Of a DNA stretch of 19,056 nucleotides, positions 1-7,033 are shown in pieces. The position numbers were made by a program, and so were the translations under genes. The notes under the pieces were generated by a model. The model had not been told where the DNA came from and searched no databases. It worked only from the letters and a program-made list of their open reading frames with translations. How positions within the stretch are numbered: position 1 is the stretch's first letter; each line of letters opens with the position of its first letter. Location: positions 1 through 19,056 of the forward strand of contig MGYH01000056.1 of the NCBI GenBank assembly GCA_001801665.1. Direction: 5' to 3'. The stretch comes from Gammaproteobacteria bacterium RIFCSPHIGHO2_12_FULL_45_12 (GTDB lineage Bacteria; Pseudomonadota; Gammaproteobacteria; DSM-16500).

Positions 1-7
1 ATAAAGT

Positions 8-58
8 CCAAGACTGGATTGCCGCGTCGTAAAAAGCACTCCTCGCAACGACGGGGGA
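8..58. repeat. REP-like palindromic repeat fragment
   Basis: A short stem is visible: CGTCGT at 25-30 pairs with ACGACG at 48-53 around an A-rich loop. The core, CGTCG followed by five or six A and a CTCCTC, also occurs inside the 140-bp hairpin element at 6853-6992 (its bases 6936-6955), so this looks like the right half of a related palindromic unit. Similar units ending in CTCCTCGCAA are widespread intergenic repeats in several bacterial groups (general knowledge, not checked here). No coding sequence overlaps it. Confidence 0.45.
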
Positions 59-75
59 ATGATGCAGCATCAATG

Positions 76-124
76 TATAGTAGGTAACCGAGCCTAGGTT
101 ACAAAAAGAGTTATTATTCTGAGT
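76..124 (+). repeat. Partial copy of the MITE-like hairpin element
   Basis: From TAGTAGGTAACC at 78 the sequence matches the left end of the element at 6853: same 12-bp tip, then a variant of the subterminal palindrome (GTAACC..GGTTAC at 84-102), an A run, and ATTCTGAG at 117-124. Similarity stops there and no matching right end follows, so this is a truncated or decayed left end. Bases TA precede it, as at the full copy. The internal bases differ from the other copy, so the two are not recent duplicates. Confidence 0.6.
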
Positions 125-158
125 GCCCCAACCCCCGCACGCGCGGGTAAATATCTAC

Positions 159-190
159 AAAGAAGTTGCTCAAAAAATGTCAACTTCTTT
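159..190. repeat. 10-bp perfect stem-loop
   Basis: AAAGAAGTTG at 159-168 and CAACTTCTTT at 181-190 are exact reverse complements around a 12-nt loop. The right arm runs into the next repeat at 184-219. No T-tract follows on either strand, so I do not call it a terminator. It lies in the gene-free stretch 1-417, which otherwise holds repeats and the promoter of the gene at 418. Confidence 0.5.
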
Positions 191-277
191 GAGAGGAGCG
201 CGAAGCGCGTCTCGAAGGGTATTTAATGTTCATTGTGGTTCGAGACGCCCACTTCGTGGGCTCCTCACCACGAACGG
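184..277. repeat. Inverted pair of REP-like hairpins
   Basis: Two related units face each other. The left unit (184-219) read on the - strand and the right unit (237-277) read on + share TTCGAGACGC, a central hairpin around CTTCG, and GCTCCTC. Each unit is itself a palindrome: GCGCGAAGCGC in the first, GCCCACTTCGTGGGC in the second. They are separated by about 17 A/T-rich bases. This arrangement matches REP/BIME-type intergenic repeats. The central stems differ in sequence but both still pair, which suggests compensatory change. Confidence 0.55.
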
Positions 278-316
278 TTTCCATATTAAAATTTTTTGTA
301 TAGAAACAAGGAAGCC

Positions 317-338
317 TTCCCGCGTTTTTTAGCGGGAA
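317..338. repeat. 7-bp stem-loop TTCCCGC/GCGGGAA
   Basis: TTCCCGC at 317-323 pairs exactly with GCGGGAA at 332-338, with the T run inside the loop rather than after the stem. It therefore does not fit an intrinsic terminator on either strand. It sits about 30 bp upstream of the extended -10 of the gene at 418 and could be a protein site or a remnant repeat; nothing decides between these. Confidence 0.35.
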
Positions 339-366
339 TGGCTGAGCAGACCTGACTAAAAACCCA

Positions 367-375
367 TGTTATGAT
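367..375 (+). promoter_or_regulatory. Extended -10 promoter element for the gene at 418
   Basis: TGTTATGAT at 367-375 fits an extended -10 (TGn followed by TATGAT, one change from TATAAT). No convincing -35 lies 17 bp upstream, which is common for extended -10 promoters. The predicted transcript would start near 382, leaving a short leader containing the AAGGA ribosome site at 407-411. Confidence 0.4.
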
Positions 376-417
376 AGCAGGGACTAAAGAGACCCTTCAA
401 ACCATCAAGGAAACAGT

Positions 418-2298
418 GTGCAGAGCAAACCAGTATCAACAAACCATTTTCTGTTGGGAGTCGGACTGCTTTGCCTTTTTTATATTTGTTTTGAATTTTT
501 TTTCAATACCCATATGATGATGTCAGTGGACGAATTCTGGTTTGCACACCGCATCTTCCAGTATCAAAGCGGCTTACCTTATCGTGATTTCTCTCCCTAT
601 AAAACGGTATTAGGCTATTACCTTTTGCTCCCACCCATGCTGTTGGCACACGGCGTTCCCCAAGCTTTAATTTTCACAAAACACACCCTCGCCGTGATCA
701 ACACCAGTTTCATTTTGTTAACCAGCCTCTGGCTAACCAAATTTTTTTCGCGCGGCAGCATTCTCATCTCACTGACTTTATTGCTGACATCCGAACTGAT
801 GTTAACGTATTCAACCAACCTACGCGTTGACCTGTTAGCTTACTGGCTGGGACTGGTCTCCTTTTTGTGCTTACTGGAAAAACGTTTTATCTGGGCAGGC
901 ATTTTCATCGCTCTTGGATTTTTAACCTCGCAAAAAGTCATCTGGTACCTCTTTGCCAGCAACCTGGTCTTACTCACCGTCTGGCCAGATTCAAGATTTA
1001 CCGCCCAAAAATTAATTGCCATGCTCAAGTTCAATGGCGCAGCTTGCCTCATCACGGGGCTCTATATCACTATCTGGTCTGGACTTTCTGGATGGAGCAC
1101 CGTTATCCATAGCTTATTTTACGAAGCCGCTGCCATGTATCATCTTGACTGGTACAATCAAACGCGCGCGTTGTTTTGGTCACTCACCTTGCTCTACAAC
1201 CCTTTACTCTTTTTATTGTGCCCACTGCCGCTCATCAGCTTATTCATTCACACCAATCATGATGACGGCTATCAGCGTCGATTAGCCATCACCCTCTATA
1301 GCTTAACCATTCTGGTTTGTCTCGCCTTATACAAGCAAGTGTTTCCCTATTATATGCAAGTGACCATCCCCTTGTTTTTAATATATTACGCGGCATTTTT
1401 TCACTGGTTATTTCAAACCTTGCATCAACCTTCTCACCGCCTTTTAACCTTGAAACAAAAAAAATGGCTTTGGCTATTTTTACTTCTTTATTTATTCGGA
1501 TTAGTCATCACCAACACGGCTTTCAATTTACCACTGCCTTATCTGCTGACCAGTCTCATTTCAATTGGACTCATTTCGTATCTCACCAACACACAGCCCG
1601 TTGATAAATTGTTTCTCTATCAACTATTTTCCATCGTCTTCCTCTTCATGGGCGGCATTTATCCCGCCTGCCTTTATACGGTAAAGCTGGCCATGCTTAA
1701 CGGCACTTACCAGAGAGACAATCTTCGAGTCATGAAGACGCTTTTGACAGATGGCAGTGATTACGTCGCTGGCATTGAACTCATCTATCATCAAAACCAG
1801 CCCATTGCCGGATTGCGACATCTCATGGGGCCAGCCATCGCCTACCTTTATCATCCCAATGCAACACTGCGAACCGTGATGACGGCTTCCTTATATGAAG
1901 ACCCCGATGCAAACATTGATTCAGTCATAAGCGCGCTCAAAACCTCTCACGTCAAATTTTATGTCAACAATTATCGCATGATGGCGCTGCCAGAAAAAAT
2001 TAGGCAATTTCTTTTTTCAGAATACACACACTACTGGGGCAGCATTTATTTATACGCACCGGCCATCCAATCGGGTCAAGCGTTTGTTGATATCAAATTT
2101 CCTGGAAAATATCGTGTTGAGTTAGCACCACACACCACCATCCAGTTAGCGGGAAAAAATTATCAAACTGGCAACAGCGTCTTTTTGGCAGCAGGGCGGC
2201 ACCCCGTGAGGACGAAGCACGCGCTGCGACTTAGTCTCATTCCCGAAACCGTCACACCGGCCTCACAATCTGATCAATGGCGGCAAATGCTCCTTTAA
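418..2298 (+). CDS. Multipass membrane glycosyltransferase, GT-C type
   Basis: A 626-aa integral membrane protein, probably transferring a sugar from a polyprenyl-phosphate donor on the outer face of the inner membrane. After the first membrane helix (about residues 11-29) comes an acidic pair D38-E39 in VDEFWFAHRI, then LPYRDFSPYK. An acidic motif in the first outer loop is the hallmark of GT-C enzymes such as the ArnT/PMT group. Many hydrophobic segments follow to about residue 430, then a roughly 190-residue soluble C-terminal domain. The start is GTG, chosen because AAGGA lies 6 bases upstream and no in-frame ATG fits better. The gene converges on the - strand glycosyltransferase with 13 bp between stop codons. 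Donor and acceptor cannot be told from sequence, and no GT family number is assigned. Confidence 0.7.
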   Translation: MQSKPVSTNHFLLGVGLLCLFYICFEFFFNTHMMMSVDEFWFAHRIFQYQSGLPYRDFSPYKTVLGYYLLLPPMLLAHGVPQALIFTKHTLAVINTSFILLTSLWLTKFFSRGSILISLTLLLTSELMLTYSTNLRVDLLAYWLGLVSFLCLLEKRFIWAGIFIALGFLTSQKVIWYLFASNLVLLTVWPDSRFTAQKLIAMLKFNGAACLITGLYITIWSGLSGWSTVIHSLFYEAAAMYHLDWYNQTRALFWSLTLLYNPLLFLLCPLPLISLFIHTNHDDGYQRRLAITLYSLTILVCLALYKQVFPYYMQVTIPLFLIYYAAFFHWLFQTLHQPSHRLLTLKQKKWLWLFLLLYLFGLVITNTAFNLPLPYLLTSLISIGLISYLTNTQPVDKLFLYQLFSIVFLFMGGIYPACLYTVKLAMLNGTYQRDNLRVMKTLLTDGSDYVAGIELIYHQNQPIAGLRHLMGPAIAYLYHPNATLRTVMTASLYEDPDANIDSVISALKTSHVKFYVNNYRMMALPEKIRQFLFSEYTHYWGSIYLYAPAIQSGQAFVDIKFPGKYRVELAPHTTIQLAGKNYQTGNSVFLAAGRHPVRTKHALRLSLIPETVTPASQSDQWRQMLL

Positions 2299-2321
2299 AA
2301 AGTGCGCTGCCTTACCGCGCA
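2297..2321 (-). terminator. Intrinsic terminator of the - strand glycosyltransferase gene
   Basis: Read on the - strand, TGCGC (2321-2317), a 9-nt loop and GCGCA (2307-2303) form a stem followed by C and five T (2302-2297). The stem straddles the gene's own stop codon at 2312-2314, and the T run lies over the stop region of the convergent + gene. The stem is short, so efficiency is uncertain. The + strand lacks a T-tract here. Confidence 0.45.
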
Positions 2322-3925
2322 TAAGCCACCTGACACAGCCACAATCGCTCATTCGTCATCCGCAAACGGTCGCTCATCACCTGGCCGCATGCTTTATGCT
2401 GTTTCAAACCCACCCGATCGCTTAATTGATACAATGAGGGCAAATAAGCATCCGTTGCCAACAAATACCATTTTTGAGGATGCAGGTGTTTTAAAACCGC
2501 TTCAAGGGTTTGGGTTTGCATTCTTTTTTTATCGGCAAATGGCACACCCACCACGCGCCATGACGACGGCAAAAATGGAATTAAATAAGTTTGCGGGCGT
2601 GGTAAGGTGCTTAAGGCAAATGCCGAATACGGCATCAAAACCGCCGAGGGCGTCACTTGATCCAACGAAGCTGGCCATTGAACATTAAAATAATCCCCCT
2701 TGTACCAAGGCACACGCGGCACACCCGCGACCAGCATCGTTCTGGCGATTATAACAAAAACCAGTGTCGCTAACGCGGCACGTAACCAGGCATCCCGCAC
2801 AAGCTGGCAGATCAGAAGATAAATTAATAAAGGTGTTAACATTTCAAGCGAAACGATATAACGCATGATTGAAAACAGATATTCCCACCACACATAAGAA
2901 AAAATAAAAAAGGCAAACAGCCAGATAAAATACCTGTCCGGTTTAAGCATGGGGATGCGCCGTACTTTTTTTATCAGCCAGTTAAGGGCAACCCCTAACA
3001 GTGCCGCATATAATGCGGGAAAGCGAAAATCCCGAAATAGATTATCGCTCACACGACCATTCCAGGAAAAAAAGAAAGGATAAAAAATAGCTTCAAGCAA
3101 GCCATGCGGTAAAAAGCGCGAATCTTTCCAGTTATAAAACGGAAAAGCACTTGAGTGAAAAATACCATTCCACAGTGGGTAAAACGGATTTTGATATTGC
3201 TGCCATAAAAACCACATCCAGTAACCCGATGCACTCAACCAGCCTATTATGACCGATACTAAAAACAACGCTGCCCACTCACACTTTACCCGCAAAGACA
3301 CATCCAGCACCAGATAAGCCAACAAAGCACCGCCAACAAACACGCCCGCCGTTAACTTGCAGCCCACCCCCACGCCCAATAACCACCCACTGAATATCAT
3401 CCACCCGCGCGAGTGACCGGACAATACCCGACCTTGCAAAGCGACAAAGACCAGTACAAACAAGCTAACGATCTCATCTTGCTGAAAGGTACCCATTCCC
3501 GTCAATGCGGTTGGGCCATACATGCCTGATAACGCCAGAAGCAGCGCAGGCAAGCGTACCCAGTCCGAGTTCACCATTTTTGCCAGGCACTGCCTGGCAA
3601 TACAATACAACAACCAGAAATTGATGCCGTGCAGCGCGCCCATTAAAAAAGTGGTGGCCTTGGGTGTCGTGGTATTAATTAAAAAATAAGTCAGAAAATC
3701 AAGCGTAGGCGTAAAATGCACATGCAGATACGAATTCAGCCAAACATCTGTCTGCCACCGTTGATGCCAAAATGAAAAAGGATTATAAAAATGATAATTG
3801 GCTAAATCCCAACTTAACTCTTTGCCGAAATGCACTGACAAAAAGCCGCCCCCCACCATGCCTGCGAGCAAAACGCCAAGGTTTTCCAGTGTGGATCGAT
3901 AACGCGCGAACATGTCAGGCAGCAT
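2312..3925 (-). CDS. Multipass membrane glycosyltransferase (GT-C-like)
   Basis: A 537-aa protein with about ten hydrophobic segments. It most likely takes a sugar from the polyprenyl-phosphate donor made by the GT2 gene just upstream and transfers it to an envelope glycan or protein. An acidic residue, D40, sits in LSWDLANYHFYNPF after the first helix, as expected in the first outer loop of GT-C enzymes. The layout recalls the mannosyltransferase/DUF2029-like group; that assignment is from memory. The ATG at 3925 overlaps the end of the GT2 gene by 11 bp. A second ATG at 3913 (MFARYR) lies just after the GT2 stop, and neither has a clear ribosome site, so translation is probably coupled. A short hairpin with a T run follows the stop. 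Confidence 0.65.
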   Translation of the reverse strand: MLPDMFARYRSTLENLGVLLAGMVGGGFLSVHFGKELSWDLANYHFYNPFSFWHQRWQTDVWLNSYLHVHFTPTLDFLTYFLINTTTPKATTFLMGALHGINFWLLYCIARQCLAKMVNSDWVRLPALLLALSGMYGPTALTGMGTFQQDEIVSLFVLVFVALQGRVLSGHSRGWMIFSGWLLGVGVGCKLTAGVFVGGALLAYLVLDVSLRVKCEWAALFLVSVIIGWLSASGYWMWFLWQQYQNPFYPLWNGIFHSSAFPFYNWKDSRFLPHGLLEAIFYPFFFSWNGRVSDNLFRDFRFPALYAALLGVALNWLIKKVRRIPMLKPDRYFIWLFAFFIFSYVWWEYLFSIMRYIVSLEMLTPLLIYLLICQLVRDAWLRAALATLVFVIIARTMLVAGVPRVPWYKGDYFNVQWPASLDQVTPSAVLMPYSAFALSTLPRPQTYLIPFLPSSWRVVGVPFADKKRMQTQTLEAVLKHLHPQKWYLLATDAYLPSLYQLSDRVGLKQHKACGQVMSDRLRMTNERLWLCQVAYAR

Positions 3926-5063
3926 CCATTGACAACATACTCATGAAAAAACTGGAAAAAAGTAACTGCATGCCCAGCATCAAAAAGGTAATGGAAGGAA
4001 TAATCAAGCGCATCATTTGCGTGGGAATCAATGCGCCAAAAGCGTGCTGCGCCCAATACCAGAGTGCATAGACAGAGCCGCCCAACCCCAGCGCGACCAT
4101 GACCAACCCAACGATCAAACCACGCTCCAGCGTGAACAGTTTGAAAATTTTTCCAGACAGCGGCAAGTGAGCCGCCTGTTTGTGCGCAAGGTATTGTGCA
4201 AACACGGCAAAACTAACAGCCTGCAAGCCCACGACCATGAACACACTGCTAAATAACAGGGTGTGAATATCCAGATTCAACCCAGCCAACTGCAACGGGC
4301 CGAGCAATAACAAGAGCATGGACAGCCATCCCAGATTGAACAAGACCAGACCCGGGTAAAAGAACAGCCAGCGCGGACTAAACAAAAGCAATAAACGCAA
4401 ATGACGCCAACCATCACGCCAGGGTCTTAGATGGGGTTTACGACTACGCCCATCGGGAAATAATTGCGTGGGAACTTCCGCGATTTTTAATTGTTTAAGC
4501 GTCGCTTTCACAATCATTTCACTGGCAAATTCCATGCCGTTACCTTGTAACGCCAGTTCTTGCAATCGTTCACGATGAAACCCGCGCAATCCACAATGAA
4601 AATCACCCAATTGACTGTTAAAAAATAATCGCCCTAAAAACGACAAGGCTGGATTACCTAAAAATCTATTTTTAAACGGCATCGCACCCTGCATAATGCC
4701 GCCCTTAAAACGATTGCCCATGACCAGATCATAGCCTTCCCGCAGTTTGTCGAGAAAAGGTTTCAAATGGAGAAAGTTATAACTATCATCGGCATCTCCC
4801 ATGATGACATATCGTCCTGCCGCTGCTTCAATGCCCGTTTTCAATGCGGCGCCATAACCACGCTCACTCACAGAAACCACGCGCACACCCTGTGTCATGG
4901 CAATGTCTTGCGAGCCATCGGTGCTGCCATTGTCTGCAATTAAAATCTCGCCCTTCACTTGTTCTTGGTCCAAAAACTGTTTTGCCTTTTGTATGCAAAC
5001 AGCCAGTGTCTCCGCTTCATTTAAGCAGGGCATTAAAATGGTTAACTCACAGGCTTCCTTCAT
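3915..5063 (-). CDS. GT2 polyprenyl-phosphate glycosyltransferase with C-terminal membrane domain
   Basis: A 382-aa family 2 glycosyltransferase that transfers a nucleotide sugar to a lipid phosphate (undecaprenyl or dolichyl-phosphate type) at the cytoplasmic face. The GT-A fold begins at LTILMPCLNEAET, with the conserved DNGSTDGS at 44-51 and the metal-binding DADDSY at 90-95. GLRGFHRERL near residue 160 is also typical of DPM1/GtrB-like enzymes. About four hydrophobic segments (roughly residues 225-375) form a membrane anchor of the GtrB kind. The start at 5063 has AAGGAG five bases upstream. The gene lies 48 bp after trmJ with no terminator seen between, and overlaps the next glycosyltransferase, so the three probably share a transcript. 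The sugar cannot be told. Confidence 0.85.
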   Translation of the reverse strand: MKEACELTILMPCLNEAETLAVCIQKAKQFLDQEQVKGEILIADNGSTDGSQDIAMTQGVRVVSVSERGYGAALKTGIEAAAGRYVIMGDADDSYNFLHLKPFLDKLREGYDLVMGNRFKGGIMQGAMPFKNRFLGNPALSFLGRLFFNSQLGDFHCGLRGFHRERLQELALQGNGMEFASEMIVKATLKQLKIAEVPTQLFPDGRSRKPHLRPWRDGWRHLRLLLLFSPRWLFFYPGLVLFNLGWLSMLLLLLGPLQLAGLNLDIHTLLFSSVFMVVGLQAVSFAVFAQYLAHKQAAHLPLSGKIFKLFTLERGLIVGLVMVALGLGGSVYALWYWAQHAFGALIPTQMMRLIIPSITFLMLGMQLLFSSFFMSMLSMDAA

Positions 5064-5111
5064 GCTGACTCCTTGTTAACAAATTCCTGGTTTCAATTCG
5101 CTGCGCAAAAT

Positions 5112-5849
5112 CTACTGCCGCCCCACTTTCTCCTGCACCGCGGTTAACATGCCGCGTAAAATGTTCATTTCCATCACATCCGGGCGCGCGCGCATAAATA
5201 GACGACGCAACCGTGTCATCAATTGACGCGGGGCACTGCTTTTTAAAAAATCCAGTTCTATTAACACTTGCCGCAAATGCTCAAAATATTTTTCGAGCTC
5301 CCGAGCCGTTGCCAGACGATAATCCCAAGGCTCTTCTGTCTCCGAGATTGCGAGGCTCGCCACACGCAACTCATACGCCATCACCTGGACTGCAGCCGCC
5401 AGATTTAATGAACTGTAATCCGGATTCGCTGGAATTTGCAGGTGAACGTGACAGCGATGCAGCTCTTCATTGGTCAAACCTGACTGCTCGCGTCCAAATA
5501 AAATGGCCGCTTGACCATTTGATGCTTCTTCTCGAATCTTCTGAGCGGCCTGTCTTGGTGAGAGGACCGGCCAGGGAATCGCCCGCGTGCGTGTACTGGT
5601 ACCTACAACCAGCGTACAGTCATGAATGGCCTCGTCCAACGTGGCAACCACCTTGGCCGCTGACAACACATCCTTGGCCCCCGCCGACATGTCGACCGCT
5701 TTCTCATGCGGGAACAAGACGGGCGACACCAAATACAACTCCGAGAGGCCCATGGTCTTCATCGCCCGCGCGGCGGCACCAATATTGCCAGGATGCGAGG
5801 TATGGACCAATACAATACGCAGTTGCTCTAACATGTTCATTATCGACAT
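5112..5849 (-). CDS. trmJ: tRNA (cytidine/uridine-2'-O-)-methyltransferase TrmJ
   Basis: A 245-aa SPOUT-superfamily methyltransferase that 2'-O-methylates position 32 of the tRNA anticodon loop using S-adenosylmethionine. The family motifs are all present: VLVHTSHPGNIGAAARAMKT near the N-terminus (motif 1), AAILFGREQSGLTNEEL (motif 2), and IPANPDYSSLNLAAAVQVMAYE (motif 3, which forms the trefoil knot). The C-terminal helical part and total length match TrmJ. The ATG at 5849 is preferred over two nearby in-frame ATGs because AAGGTG lies 4 bases upstream. It diverges from suhB, the same neighbour arrangement as in E. coli. Unlike E. coli, the gene following here is a glycosyltransferase rather than iscR. 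Confidence 0.93.
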   Translation of the reverse strand: MSIMNMLEQLRIVLVHTSHPGNIGAAARAMKTMGLSELYLVSPVLFPHEKAVDMSAGAKDVLSAAKVVATLDEAIHDCTLVVGTSTRTRAIPWPVLSPRQAAQKIREEASNGQAAILFGREQSGLTNEELHRCHVHLQIPANPDYSSLNLAAAVQVMAYELRVASLAISETEEPWDYRLATARELEKYFEHLRQVLIELDFLKSSAPRQLMTRLRRLFMRARPDVMEMNILRGMLTAVQEKVGRQ

Positions 5850-5874
5850 AAATCACCTTGCCCTAAGATAGCTT

Positions 5875-5907
5875 AAGTCGGCACCTAATCCCAGTGCCTG
5901 ACGACTT
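5875..5907. repeat. Imperfect hairpin in the trmJ-suhB divergent region
   Basis: GGCAC (5880-5884) pairs with GTGCC (5894-5898). Outside it AAGTC (5875-5879) pairs with GACTT (5903-5907) after a 4-nt bulge. It lies 26 bp upstream of the trmJ start and would be in the trmJ leader, or act as an operator for either gene. Promoters in the 5850-5992 interval are weak by eye; a TATGAT at 5947-5952 could be the suhB -10, but no good -35 accompanies it. Confidence 0.3.
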
Positions 5908-5992
5908 TTATTCAAATTAATCCTAGCTTCAAACCCCCAATCGCTTTATGATTGTGATTCTCAAATAATGATAACTGATGCCTTTAAACTCT

Positions 5993-6814
5993 ATGCGTGA
6001 ACCACTCATTAATATCGCGATTGAAGCCGCTCGTGCTGCGGGCAATACCATGGTCAGGGCCGTTCAACGCCTTGATACCCTCAAAATTGCCGAAAAAGGA
6101 CCCAACGACTTTGTGACCGATGTTGATCAAAAAATAGAACGTGACATTATCTCCCTGATTCACAAAGCCTATCCCTCACACAGCATATTGGGCGAGGAAA
6201 GCGGTGAAACAGAGGGTGATGACTACCAGTGGATCATTGACCCCATCGATGGCACCCGTAATTTCATCCACGGCTTGCCCCATTTTGCCGTTTCCATTGC
6301 CATTGCCTATCAAAACAAAATTGAACATGCCGTCATTTATGACCCCATGCGTCAGGAATTATTTACCGCGACACGCGGCAAGGGTGCGAACCTGAATAAC
6401 CGGCGCATTCGGGTCAGCCCGCGCAAAAACATGGAAGATTGCCTGTTTGGCACCGGCTTTGCCTTTCGTCACACCAACAAGGAAAACCCCGTTCCAGGAA
6501 AAATCCTGCAATCCATTTTACCGATTTGCGGCGATATTCGCCGTGCCGGCGCGGCCACCTTAGACCTTGCTTATGTCGCAAGCGGCCGACTGGACGGCTT
6601 CTGGGAAATGGGCTTAAAACGCTGGGACATTGCGGCAGGCATTTTACTGGTCAAAGAGGCCGGTGGGCTGATTTGTGATCCACAGGGCGGCGAGTCTTAT
6701 TACAAAACAGGTAATCTGGTCGCGGCAAATCCAGCCATTATGAAACAATTCTTAAAAACCATCCAGCCACAGCTGCTGGCTGATGCAACAGACCCTGCAC
6801 TACGCTCTGAATAA
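5993..6814 (+). CDS. suhB: Inositol-1-monophosphatase family protein SuhB
   Basis: A lithium-sensitive, magnesium-dependent phosphatase that hydrolyses myo-inositol monophosphates. In E. coli SuhB also joins the Nus antitermination complex needed for rRNA maturation. Metal-site motifs are intact: GEESGE (E68-E69 from this start), IDPIDGT (D83 and D86), and RWDIAAG with its aspartate near the C-terminus. The size (273 aa) fits the family. I place the start at the second ATG, 5993, because MREPLINIAIEAARAAGN aligns with the usual SuhB N-terminus. An upstream in-frame ATG at 5978 would add five residues, and neither has a clear ribosome site. An 8-bp hairpin and the MITE-like element follow the stop. 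Confidence 0.92.
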   Translation: MREPLINIAIEAARAAGNTMVRAVQRLDTLKIAEKGPNDFVTDVDQKIERDIISLIHKAYPSHSILGEESGETEGDDYQWIIDPIDGTRNFIHGLPHFAVSIAIAYQNKIEHAVIYDPMRQELFTATRGKGANLNNRRIRVSPRKNMEDCLFGTGFAFRHTNKENPVPGKILQSILPICGDIRRAGAATLDLAYVASGRLDGFWEMGLKRWDIAAGILLVKEAGGLICDPQGGESYYKTGNLVAANPAIMKQFLKTIQPQLLADATDPALRSE

Positions 6815-6839
6815 CAACATCACGTTATCACTGATGTTG
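6815..6839. repeat. 8-bp perfect stem-loop after suhB
   Basis: CAACATCA (6815-6822) and TGATGTTG (6832-6839) pair exactly around a 9-nt loop, starting directly after the suhB stop codon. Only AATTCATT follows, with no T run, so it may stabilise the 3' end of the mRNA rather than terminate. Confidence 0.4.
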
Positions 6840-6852
6840 AATTCATTACTTA

Positions 6853-6992
6853 TAGTAGGTAACCTGGCTTAAGTTACAAAAATGAGCTGTCATTCTGAGC
6901 AAAGCGAAGAATCTCCTAAAAAACACGAGATCCTTCGTCGCAAAAAACGCTCCTCAGGATGACAATTGTAACCTAAGCCAGGTTACCTACTA
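6853..6992. mobile_element. MITE-like hairpin element with 26-bp terminal inverted repeats
   Basis: A 140-bp non-coding element. The ends, 6853-6878 and 6967-6992, are inverted repeats identical at 25 of 26 positions (mismatch at 6872), beginning TAGTAGGTAACC. Inside, 6888-6899 pairs with 6953-6964 (11 of 12) and 6905-6915 with 6927-6937 (10 of 11), so the whole element folds into one long imperfect hairpin. TA flanks both ends (6851-6852 and 6993-6994), consistent with the TA duplication made by IS630/Tc1-mariner type transposases, which could mobilise it in trans. It encodes nothing. It lies between convergent suhB and the ATPase gene and could stop transcription from both sides. Confidence 0.75.
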
Positions 6993-7033
6993 TATATCCT
7001 GCTGTTTAATAGCTTCAGTTTGATGCATCTAAA

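Noticed and set aside
123..332. 69-aa + strand ORF in the left repeat region
   Set aside because: It runs through three hairpin repeats, has no ribosome site and its composition follows the repeats.
2302..2688. 128-aa + strand ORF
   Set aside because: Lies antisense within the - strand glycosyltransferase gene, which has coherent membrane segments. This one has no domain character.
5213..5851. 212-aa + strand ORF antisense to trmJ
   Set aside because: Proline- and serine-rich low-complexity translation, opposite a clearly recognised TrmJ.
6815..6839. Intrinsic terminator of suhB
   Set aside because: The stem is good but no T run follows on the + strand, so it is listed only as a hairpin.
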